Shown here one piece after another: positions 1-10,000 of a DNA stretch of 64,000 nt. The position numbers were made by a program, and so were the translations under genes. The notes below the pieces were generated by a model. That model had not been told where the DNA came from, searched no databases, and was given only the letters and a program-made list of their open reading frames with translations. Origin of the DNA: Bodo saltans (lineage: Eukaryota; Euglenozoa; Kinetoplastea; Eubodonida; Bodonidae); contig CYKH01001421.1 of NCBI GenBank assembly GCA_001460835.1, positions 1 through 64,000 of the forward strand, in the 5' to 3' direction. Each line of letters starts with the position of its first letter. Position 1 is the first letter of the stretch.

Positions 1-8
1 AACTCTAG

Positions 9-101
9 GACGATGAAGTTGACCCGGCAAAAGTGCACGAGGTGTCTGACGATGAAGATGACAGCGATGTCACCTGCTTGTTTGACAATCTGAGTGTGTG
101 A
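9..101 (+). CDS. Possible C-terminal tail of an upstream gene (partial)
   Basis: The third + frame reads about 30 residues of an acidic, Asp/Glu/Ser-rich tail (DDEVDPAKVHEVSDDEDDSD and onward) that ends at a TGA at 99-101. Such tails are common protein C-termini. A TAG lies directly in front of it at 6-8, so either the stop is genuine and this is chance sequence, or the gene is damaged. Only the window edge is visible, so no function can be given. Confidence 0.25.
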   Translation, partial: DDEVDPAKVHEVSDDEDDSDVTCLFDNLSV

Positions 102-2407
102 GATTCAAGAGAATTGAGCTGCTAGACAAAGAAAAAAGAGAACGGATGGCTACAGCAAAACATACAAACGCATACGAAAAAATATACATTATCACAAGGA
201 AAAAAACAGCCTTCTGCTGCGTCGCTCCACTGTGATTACAACGACAGTGTCTAAACTCCTAGTCACGATTCTTGCCGCCGGTGTTTTGGCGTCGACCCCG
301 GGTCAAAAAAAAAATTCAAGACACGGAATGAAAAGCTGGAATGCAGGAATGTAGTAGCCAAAAATATAGCGAGAAAAAAATTCGTCAGAAAATTGGTCCC
401 AAAATTTCTCTTCCTCCTTTTCGGTACCCCTCCTGTGCTGTTATGTAACTTGAATTGTAAGCCCCACACGAACAACATTAAACGTGTTGCTCTGATCACA
501 AAACACTGTCGTCAGCGGCCTCGAAAGCAATGCCGCTCGAAGTGTTAGAGCTGCTCTATCTCTCTCTCCCCTCACCTATCAACTCTCTTGAGTTGCCTCT
601 CGTTTACTCGCAGAGTCGTTTGCTGCTTTGTCCCTCCGGTCACTTTTCCGAGAGGACGAAGTTCGCAACGTGGTTGGAAAGCATCGTGACTAGAGCACTC
701 TCTGTCGTCGCCTGCGCTCTGCAAGACCTCCTCTCTGTGTGCTCTAGATTTTTCTTGCAAATGGCAGAAAATTTTCATTCCCAAGCAAGATAATCTTTGA
801 CTTCAATACGTCCCAAACCATTTGGTTTCTTTTTGTGTGTGTGTGTCACGACGTGTGACCTATCATTCACCGCTTGTCGGCTGTTTTTGTTTTTGGTCGA
901 AAACTAACTATTACAAAGGTCATTTTCGAAGGCAATGCCGATGCTCGGGTGAACAACGAAAAAATTGTTCAACGGCGACTCCTGCGCTTGTATATCATAT
1001 GCCCACATTTGCGGTTACGGTTACTATTGTGCTGATCGTGAGTGCTCTCTCACTGCTGGCTGACATCCTCCTTGCAGCTGACGTCAACATCACGTATGTC
1101 ACGGATGTTAGTTTGGATCACATTGCGGGCATGGTGCAGCTTCAGTTGAAGCTCAAGGTTTTGTTTTGCAACAAGATCACGACTGCTGCGGTAGAACGCG
1201 TTGCGGCGATGGGGCAAGTGTCTTTTATCTTGTAGGACGTTAAAGGGCTTGCCGCAGTGGACGCTCTTCAAATGTGTGTAGATTGCCCCTGCCACTCTTG
1301 CGGTTCGTGCTGTGAGGGAGACAAACCATGCCTGTTGACACCGCGACTCTCGCACGTTTTGAAAATGACCAACCAAAACTCCGTCCTTGCTTGGCGAATC
1401 CGTTCTGATAATTTGGACAGCGAATAGCCTTCTCCCTTGTCGCGCGCGAAAATTTGAAACAACGAAACTAGCGGGAGTTGCGTTTACACCTCTTGTCATT
1501 GCGCACAAACCAGAGACATGTGTCATTAGTGTCTTCCGCTTGAACATTCTCTCTTTTCATCGTATCACTTCCTCATCTCTCTCCAGAGTGTGATGCAAGA
1601 ACCGCCAGATCTTGCTCGTGCTTCCTTTGCAGCCAGCCGCACAACTGACATAACGTCGGGAGCGTTATTGTTCCATCGCCTTGCCTTTGCTCTGGAGAGT
1701 GCGACATCTTGAGGTTGTGATGGCTTCGCACGAAATCCGCTCTGTAACCATACTTTCCTTGTAGTTGGCACACTTCATTTGCCATTGCCATCGTTGAAAG
1801 AGCGCTACAGACCACGCTTCCTTCCGAAACGTTTCCATTCAAGTAAAGCGCGTCGCGTATTGGAACAGGCTCTGCGGTTGGATAGCTCGATCCACCAAGG
1901 CCTTTCGGCCTCCTTGATGTTCTTCACTGTCCGATCTCTCTTGGCACGCTATTTTTCTCTTCCAATTTTGGCTGGTGAGGCACCCTTAAATTCTTTGTTG
2001 GCAAAACACCACTAGAAGTTGTCACCACTAGAAGTTATTGTAAGTTCAAATTTTCAACGTTTCTTCTTGATTGGTTCATCAACATGTTTCGTTGTTACGC
2101 TTCATTTCTCATTGTCACATTTACTGTGGCATTGTCTGTGATCGCGGTACGAATATACCCCCGGAAAGATGGAAAGTTGGGAGGAGGTTAGATATTCCGG
2201 GGGGTATCTATAGTCCGCGCAAACTCAATGTTGGCAACCGGAAAAATCGTGGGAATAGTGTTTTTGAAGGGGGGGGCACTGAACTGGGAACAACTATGTG
2301 GTACAGGAAAATATTGACTGTTTTGTGGGTTGTTTTTTTTGGTGGTGACCAAAGGACAAAACGGCGAAAACGGGACACAACTTTTGCAACATTTCAGCTT
2401 GCGTGGA
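102..2407. other. Gene-poor stretch, no gene I can support
   Basis: About 2.3 kb without a convincing gene. Open stretches exist on both strands (for example + 822-1235 and - 1050-1547), but they overlap each other antisense, match no family I recognise and lack an upstream acceptor-like tract. On the - strand between about 2010 and 1570, several short frames read plausibly in succession, which could be a decayed gene. There is a 14-bp direct repeat (CACCACTAGAAGTT) around 2007-2036 and a near-perfect 12/13-bp inverted repeat with a 28-bp loop at 2155-2207. No tRNA-like B box was noticed. Confidence 0.4.
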
Positions 2408-3414
2408 CTAAAGGCCGCGTAGGTACCGTAGCTGGCGGGGAAAGTGCGCGCAGTGCGCGTCGATCAGTGCCTGCGGCAGCTTGCGCCACTCATCCTTCGC
2501 AACCTCCGTCAGCTCCTCCATCGTCAGCGGGCAGCGCTGATCTACCCGCCCATGCAGCTCCTTCCAGATACGCTCAATCGCGTTCGGGTCGGGCGAGTAC
2601 GCCGGACATGCCTCCAGCAACTTGATTCCCCGACGTAACTCGTAGTTCGTTGTCGACGCAGCGGCGTGAGATCGCGCCCCATCCTGCTGCAGCAACTTTC
2701 CTTGCAAGTCGCCGACGACTGTCCCCAGGCACCTTTTTGTGTACGACTTCGCGTTGAGCCGGAACTGACGTACCTCGCCGTCAACAACATGCTGGGGAAG
2801 ATGACGAGCTGTGACTTGTATCCGTAGCCAATTGCGGCCCAGATCATAATGCTTGCCACGTTCCAGCGCGCTTTCTTCTCGATCGCGAGAACATCTTTGC
2901 GCGCTTTGCACCAGTGAACACGACCAGTGCGCTCGTTGCAGCAAAGCCATCAGCTCTCATCAGTGAAGACGACCTTCTTCCAGTTTGTGTTGCGGTGCTT
3001 CATGGCAAATGCAAGTCGTTTGACAGCGTCAGCACGTTGACGAGTTGCGTGACGCGGACGAATGTAGGGTTTCAAGCCAATCGAGTGGAGGTCGTACTGA
3101 ATCTGTCGTTTACTCACGTACACTTCGTGTTTGCAAGCGAGCGCAACACGAAGTTGTTCAGCGGAACTGTACGTCGGCCACGAAAGGTGCCCTTTCTTGC
3201 TCACCTTCGCTGCCAGGAGGCTGAGATAGCGACGGCGTTGGCGGACAACTGGCGAAATATTTGTCCCCGCCTTTACAAACTGGGCCGTTTCAGAACGACT
3301 TGTTGTTGTGTCTTTCTTCCCCTTCCTGGACGATTTTTCTCGTAGCCGAACCTGGCGTCGTTTTGTGTGTCTGATCGATGTTGTGGTAAGCACACGTCCA
3401 CTTTTTGGAGACAA
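2408..3414 (-). mobile_element. Broken Tc1/mariner-type transposase
   Basis: The - strand encodes a DDE transposase of the Tc1/mariner superfamily. The N-terminal frame (3414 down to 2950) carries helix-turn-helix-like sequence and ends in VVFTDES, the first catalytic Asp. It is cut by a TGA (2952-2950), after which the same frame continues as WLCCNERTG and MIWAAIGYGYKSQLVIFP. The frame then changes near 2810, and the third frame holds QQDGARSH (second Asp) and SPDPNAIERIWKELHGRV (catalytic Glu), giving a D-35-E spacing by my count. At least one nonsense codon and one frameshift make it inactive. I found no terminal inverted repeats on either side, so the ends are unknown and only the transposase span is given. 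Confidence 0.85.
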
Positions 3415-3480
3415 TCAAAGAAAAGAGTCAGAGTTGATTCGTCACTTTTCCTGACTCCCACTCCTCGCTCCATTTGCTGT

Positions 3481-3523
3481 TTGTTTTGCTTTGGTTTGTT
3501 TGGGTGTTTTTCTTTTTGAAAAG
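3481..3523 (+). promoter_or_regulatory. Putative spliced-leader acceptor for DNAAF6
   Basis: A T-rich tract with few purines runs from 3481 to 3518 and is followed by AG at 3522-3523. The first in-frame ATG after it is at 3543, close enough for a short 5' UTR. This is the layout expected for trans-splicing in kinetoplastids; later AGs at about 3534 and 3540 are alternatives. Confidence 0.4.
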
Positions 3524-3542
3524 GATCACTGTAAGGATAGGC

Positions 3543-4268
3543 ATGACTTCATTCACGACTGCGGAAGTAGAAACACTCACTTCCATGCTGGACAAGAACT
3601 ACGGTTACCAGCGCCCAGAGTCTCAAGTCGTGGGCTACAGTCTAGCGGAAGCTTCCAGCGGTGTCACGCAAACTACACCCGCAGCGGAACACACTTCTAC
3701 AGGTGGCGTTCACATCCCAGCCACCGTTGTGAACAAAACTATCGGACTCCCCGCGCCCTCTCTTTCAAAAGAAGCAGATGCGATCAGAAGAGCGGATGAG
3801 CTAGCGGCAAAGCCGAAGAAGCCCAAGGGAAATGCAATTTGGGCTCCAGAAGAAGTTTCCAAGGTAGGGCCGCGTGGTGCTCCCGCCAAGCTTCAAGCTC
3901 AATCATCCTCATCCGCATCAAAAGAGAGCGAAGGTAGAATAGAGCCGGAGCACTCTGTATTATACAAGCAGAATCTCACTGCTGAAGATGTCTACTTGGG
4001 AGCTGATTTTACGCGCGATGGCTCCTCTGCTCGTAGCGACGGAGTGATTCTAAAAGTGAAGCTGCCCAAAGCCACAACGGCTAAAGATTTCAATTTAGAG
4101 GTGGAACCCTTCGCCGTCGTCTTTTCAACGCCTGACTACTACCTCAAAGCGCACATGCCAGTGAAGGTGGTAGAGAAGAAGGCGGCGGCAAAGTGGGATG
4201 CAACCACGAAGTCTCTCCAGGTGACCCTGACTGTTGATACGACCGACAAGGACGTGAAAGTCATCTAA
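3543..4268 (+). CDS. DNAAF6: Dynein axonemal assembly factor 6 (PIH1D3-like)
   Basis: A 241-residue protein of the PIH1D3/DNAAF6 family, a cytoplasmic co-chaperone that works with HSP90 and R2TP-like complexes to pre-assemble axonemal dynein arms. The first 140 residues are low-complexity and charged. The C-terminal 100 residues form the conserved PIH/CS-like beta-sandwich: EHSVLYKQNLTAEDVYLG, then GVILKVKLPKA, then VFSTPDYYLKAHMPV and a final SLQVTLTVD. These match the human blocks IIYKQ.VGTED.FLG, LVVKIKLP, LDLRTP..L.L.LP and TLE.TM. I chose ATG 3543 because the in-frame extension upstream (from 3474) is only the translated pyrimidine tract. The gene implies a motile cilium or flagellum with dynein arms. 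Confidence 0.85.
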   Translation: MTSFTTAEVETLTSMLDKNYGYQRPESQVVGYSLAEASSGVTQTTPAAEHTSTGGVHIPATVVNKTIGLPAPSLSKEADAIRRADELAAKPKKPKGNAIWAPEEVSKVGPRGAPAKLQAQSSSSASKESEGRIEPEHSVLYKQNLTAEDVYLGADFTRDGSSARSDGVILKVKLPKATTAKDFNLEVEPFAVVFSTPDYYLKAHMPVKVVEKKAAAKWDATTKSLQVTLTVDTTDKDVKVI

Positions 4269-4530
4269 GTGAGATAAAATCAACAACAACGATGAATCTA
4301 TCCTGCTGATTGTCGCAACGTACTCTCCACTTTTTGTAGACCACACTATTATTATCACACGACATCATCATTACACAATGAACAAACTCCAGTTTGAATG
4401 TCCTCAATGATGTGCAGACAAGGGAGAAAAAATATCGTGTCGTTTTTGTTTATTATGCATCTAAACAACAAAAACAAAGCACAACACACAAACACATAAT
4501 TACAACCCTTTTCGACGTTCCGCTAGATAA

Positions 4531-6856
4531 ATGATGAAGGGACACGATGTTGACGATGTTGAGAGCGGCATGAGTGTATTCCCAGCTCCTCCTCAGCCAT
4601 CGACATCATCACGCAGCAGTCACTACAACGGTAGCGGTAGTGGAGGAGAAGGAAAAACGAAAGCATCGTTATCACAACAACCGTACCATCTCATTTCTTC
4701 GTTCTTGCCGAAGAGAAATGGAAGTAGCGTTATAGTTGTGATGGTGCCGCTGCTTGTTGTGGTGATGAGCCTCATCGTGGCCATCACGACAATGTACTTC
4801 CAGCAGCGCAAGCACCAAGCAGAGCACCTTGTCGTGCTGAGAGATTTATACTCGTTGCAAAGCACAATTGAACTCATGAGTGCTGAACAACTGACGGCGA
4901 CGTCAAGAGTAAAAGCATTAGCATCGTCCATGGACTCGACCCAGCGAACGTTGTCTGAGAGCTTCGATTCTAAAATTGCAACATCGAAGTCACAACTAGC
5001 TGCATTTCAATCAGATCTAGCCAACTTACGTTCTGCCGTCGAAGGCCACGCGGCTTCGCTGGAACGGATGAAAGTTCTCGAAGGGCAAATTGAAATGATG
5101 AGACGAATGTTCGGCCTAGGGCCTGAGCTGTACACTCCCCAAAGTGGTGGGGGTGGTCACCAGCCGCCACCGCAGCAGCAGCAGCAGCGTCAACCAACTC
5201 AGCCATTTCGTCCAGGTGGGCTCCCTGAGCGGCAAGAGGCTCGTCACCAAGAACAACAACAGCAGTATCATCCAACTCCAGAATACAATGCACAACAACA
5301 ACAGCCTCAACAAGAAACCTTCATGCATAGCTTTGATCGAGCGAAAGATCTCCCAGACGATACAAAAGATCTGCCGGATGTTGAGCGCAATCAAGCACGA
5401 GCAGAAAGCGTACAACATGAAATCCGCGATAGTTGGGGCGCCTATCGCAAATACGCGTGGGGGCACGATGAACTCTGCCCCAACTCCATGCGGCACAAAG
5501 ACTGGGGAGGCTCTGCAAGCCGAGGTCTCGCCCTCACAGCAGTGGACTCCTTGTCAACACTTTGGCTAGCTGGGCTGCATGATGAATTTCATGAAGCCGT
5601 CAAGCTCGTGACAACATTCGTGGACTACGACCAAGACATTTCCGTCAGCGTCTTCGAAACGACCATTCGTGTGGTGGGTGGACTCCTCTCTGCCTACGAA
5701 CTGAGCGGCGAATCCAACGAAGCGCTTCTAGAGACTGCTGCGTATGTGATGGACAAGTTACTTCACGCCTTCAACACGACCACCGGTATTCCTCATCAAA
5801 CCACCAACTTGAAGACGCACGAACATTGGAACCCAGAGTGGAGCAATGGAGCGTCCATCTTATCTGAATTTGGGTCCGTGCAACTTGAGCTTCGAACATT
5901 ATCCTACCATACAGGGAACCCTGTGTATGATCAGAAAGCGACCCACCTCATGAAGTTGTTGGAGGCTAAGTGCCAGGATATGGTGTGCCCAACTCTTTTC
6001 GATGTGGCCTCTGGGGACACCAGAAGCGATCACGTGACCCTTGGGGCGCTTGGAGATTCTTACTACGAATATCTTGTGAAGCAGTATCTCCTAACTGATG
6101 GCTCAGAGGGTCAGTATCGCGACATGGCAACTCGGGCTCTTGACGCTCTGCACGTGCGACTGTTTCGTTATTCCGTTCCTAGCCATCAAGGATATTTTGG
6201 GGAGTTTGTAGACGGCGGTTTTGATTACAAAATGGATCACCTTGCCTGCTTCGCGGGAGGTATGTATTAAGGATGAAAAGTACCGCACATATCAGTGGAA
6301 AATATTCCAACATCTCAAAGAGTACTGCAAGTCCACTGCGACCACAGGCTATTCTGGCCTTACCATGGTGTCGCTCGTGCCTCCTGAGCAGGACGATCTC
6401 ATGCAAAGTTTTTGGTTAGCAGAAACGCTCAAGTACATCTACTTAACCTTCATGGATGATGCAACACTTGATTTGGATAAGTGGGTCTTTAACACGGAAG
6501 CTCACCCATTTAAAATCAGGAGAAGAGATCCTCTGGATGTGTGGCGGGATTGGGAAGCGGAACATGACGGGGCCATGCCGTGGCTTCCTCCTTTTGTGGA
6601 TGGCGTTGGCGTCGTCGAAACGGAGAAAATGATGCAAGCACGAATTCAAGAGGGCTCACACTTCCGTCGTGTTGCTCCGATCGACCCATTGGGTTCTGAT
6701 ATGAAGCCCATGGATGGAGGTGAGTACACTGACCCAGATGCGCGTGTTGATTACGATCCGAACGACGATGTCTTCAAAGGCCAGCAACCAACTCGGCATG
6801 AAGTCAAGTGGCGCAAGGCTCGTCGCATCAGCAAGAACCTTGGTGTTCCACGGTAG
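4531..6856 (+). CDS. GH47 alpha-1,2-mannosidase, disrupted
   Basis: A type II membrane glycosidase of family GH47, which trims alpha-1,2-mannose from N-glycans in the ER/Golgi. Order: 66-residue cytosolic tail; TM helix at residues 67-90; coiled coil to about 195; Gln/Pro-rich stem to about 280; catalytic domain from about 290. WGAYRKYAWGHDEL, FETTIR (catalytic acid) and KMDHLACFAGGM are in frame until a TAA at 6268-6270. The gene resumes in another frame at about 6255-6265 with IKDEKYRTYQWKIF, followed by MQSFWLAETLKYIYL and VFNTEAHP (Ca2+ site), then a C-terminal extension of about 110 residues. In the family roughly 80-100 residues lie between these two points, including the RPETVES block with the catalytic base. 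They are absent, so as read the gene cannot encode an active enzyme. An ancient intron cannot explain missing sequence; a deletion or a collapsed assembly can. Confidence 0.85.
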
Positions 6857-7033
6857 TCACAACAACTGCTTCCATACGTCTTTTTTTGTGCGTTGTCATT
6901 TTGCTGGATTTTTTTGATTGAAGTCGCTTCTCGTTTCACTTAACGAGTGAGTGTGTGAAGTAATTTCATTTTATTTTTCGCGTTTTCTCACGCAAATAAA
7001 GTTCTTTTTAGCAATAGTTTCCTAACATCGACA

Positions 7034-10000
7034 ATGGGTTCTGGCGGAGGAAAAGAAGCAGCTCCTACTGCTGCTCAGCCTCAACCTCAGCAACCCACAC
7101 ACCAGCCTAACGCTGTTGTACAACAACAATCATCCCCAAACCAATCGCCTCCAACTCAGCCGCAACCCCCCAAGCAGCCAACTCCCCAGCAAACAGTAGA
7201 AATCTCTCCGCAAAACGGTGATGCAAAGAACACAACGACAGCTGATGACAGCAGCGATAACAAACAGAACAGAAAACGAGACGGTCGATGGTATCCAGTT
7301 GTTCTCACCAGCGGTTCCCTTCTCTTGACTGGTGCTGACCACCCTCGAGAGGCGACCCTTGGAGTGAAATTAGACTCGGGTGACCAGCCGTTCATTCCGG
7401 ACGAAGACGTGGCAACGACTGGAGGGAGTTCGAACTCCATTGGGAAATTCTCCATCCCAGCGAAGAAGCAGAAACTTGTATCATTCTTTGCGTCCGGTGG
7501 TGAACAAAGTATCGACGCATCGCCAACATCCGCCACAAAAGCGTACACTTCTACTACTATTGCCGGTGGTGAGGTTCCGTTGGGCAGCGTGGCGTTAACG
7601 ACTCAGTGGCAGAGGGAATCTGCCGTTGTGTGTGTTTACGAAGAACGACGCTGGAGGACCGACCGTGTCAACTTGGTTCTCTGCTTAACCGTGTTAGACT
7701 CTGACGGGAATCGCATCCAATACGAACAAGCTGTGAATCTGCTCGAGGCTCCCGTTGACAACATTGTGGGCAACACAAAGACGACCTCGATGGATTTTAC
7801 CAGCGGGTTTGGGTTATCATCAAAGAAGATTGCGTCGTTCGAATTTTCGTTTCAAATTCTGTTTGACGCCGTTGGGAAGAATGGTGGTGCACTTCTGCGC
7901 CTTTCCGCATCTCCCCTCCAAATCCAGTTTCCTCAAATATTTGCCGTGTCCAAACAACTTGTTTCTGCTCTCAACGACCTTGCGGTAACGAATGTCAATT
8001 TCGCAGAAGCGTCGTCCTTGAAAACGACCGATGAGCAAGTCCAAGATCTCATGGACGTTCTCGATGTCTTGGCGACCAGCTCCAAGATTACATTCTTGAA
8101 GAATAAGTTGCAGGGCAAGGAATTGTCGGATAAGTATCGCGACCTGTGCAAGACACTGATTGCGACGCTTCTTAAGAGTGGGGGAGGCCATTTGATCGAC
8201 AGCGTGGCACTTCTTACCGACGTTGACGTCTCTGCCAACTCTGTGGTGAACATGTCTGCGCAGTTCTTTGACAACATCCTCACTGTACGAGACTCTGGTC
8301 GAGGAAAACAAGATGTGACGAGCTTTCTAGAACGTTACAAATCATCTGCCGACGAATTTGCAAGAAAAGGTGTAGAAGCAGGGGAGGCCTACAGTCAGCT
8401 TGCGGCGATGCTGTGCGACATTGCCGGGCTGATTGAGCCCCTCGTCAGCGCGGCGCCTTTCGGCATGCTCGTTGTAGAGGCGATTGGCGTACTATTCAAA
8501 CTGATAGCAGGGCGTAAGGATATGATGGAGCTGTGCGAGAAGATCGCTTCTCGCCTTTCTATTTTCCTACGCGTACTCCAGCAAAGTGATGTCCAAGCAT
8601 TGTTACGCGATGATGAAGCGACGCTTGATGCGTGTGTGAGTGTTTACATTGCCATCGACGACTGCTCCGAGTGCATCAAAGGCTTCCATTCGAACATTGT
8701 CGTGATACAACTTTTTGTTGCCTCGGAACGGCAAGCTGCGCTGCAGGATTGCTATGATGAGCTGCACACTCAGTTTGAAATTCTGCACAATGTCACGAGC
8801 CTCAGAGCAATGGCGGCCGCAAAGAAGCACCAAGCTACAATTGAAGAAAAACTTGAAAGTCTTCTGTCTATGCAACAGACCATGCTGCTGACCTGCAACG
8901 GCAACAGCGCACTCTTATCACGACTTGCTGCAGCAGAAGATACCATGCAAGACTACTTAGTGCCCAAGGTGATCAACCTCGCTCCGTCTGAAGGTGATCA
9001 AACGGCAAACTTTGAAGCACTCGTTGAGGAGTCTGTTCGCCAAGCAATTTGCCAGATCGGAAACGCACAAGTCCATGAACGCATTCGTCGTGCGTCGCTC
9101 CAGCACACAACATCCACCCAAATTAGTGAAGACGCACTTCGTACCGTGGAAGCATCTGTTCGAGACGCCATAGACTCCGTTGCCGCCGCTGGTGGGAAGG
9201 ACATGCGTCCGTCTGATGTGGCAGCGTTCGTGACATCCTCCATGAATATGATCCTCAACAGTCCTGCTGTGCCTTTAGCCCTCAAAGCAAACACACCAGA
9301 AGCGCTGAACGGCATCAAGATTGGGTGTGATACGCGGCTTCTCACCGCCCTCGGTGAGACAATAGAAAACTCATTCAAGAAACAAACCGCCCAGCATCAG
9401 AAAACACGTGCAGAGATGAAGAAGCAATTTGTGAAACTTGAGGGCGAGATGAAAAAGCTTCAGTCTGATACGGTCACATCCATTGGCGACAAAATCCGTG
9501 ATGCGTCTGCTTCCATGAGTGTAGAGATTCGCGGTGTTCGTGACGATGTACAGGCGCTGTCCGTGGCTGTGTTAAACCCACTGAAGATGATCGAAGCCCA
9601 CATCCTTCAATACACAGATCTCAAGGCACTGAACAAGCCTCTGGAAATTGCACCCTCCGAGCTCTTACGAATTGGTACCACACACACCGCTTCGCTTGCT
9701 CCGGGCCAAATACGTTTTACGGAAGCTCGCAAAGCACTCTACCGCAATCGAGATGTGTTTGTCAAAACATACTCACCACAAGTAGATCAAAGCCTTCGAC
9801 GTGAAGAAGCCAATTCCCTTTTCCAACTTCACCATGATCGCATCGTTGAGCTCGTTGGTACTGTCGTCGACGGAAAAAACATTTCTGAAATTGTTCTTGA
9901 ATACCTCGGAGGAGGCGCTCTCAGAGGGATCCTCGAACAGCAGCAGCACGATAGTTTGCAGCGCTTGACGCGAGAACAGCGTCTTGTTTTCATGTACGAT

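Noticed and set aside
822-1547. Overlapping open frames on both strands (137 codons +, 165 codons -)
   Set aside because: They are antisense to each other, have no recognisable domain and lack a convincing acceptor site; neither reads better than the other.
1565-2015. Several short frames on the - strand that read plausibly
   Set aside because: They change frame every 30-60 codons and match nothing I know; only noted as a possible decayed gene.
2155-2207. Inverted repeat ATACCCCCGGAA/TTCCGGGGGGTAT as a transposon end
   Set aside because: No matching copy exists on the far side of the Tc1 transposase; it is more likely a local hairpin.
6254-6265. GTATGT...TTAAG as a mini-intron in the GH47 gene
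   Set aside because: It would be only about 12 bases and could not account for missing protein sequence.
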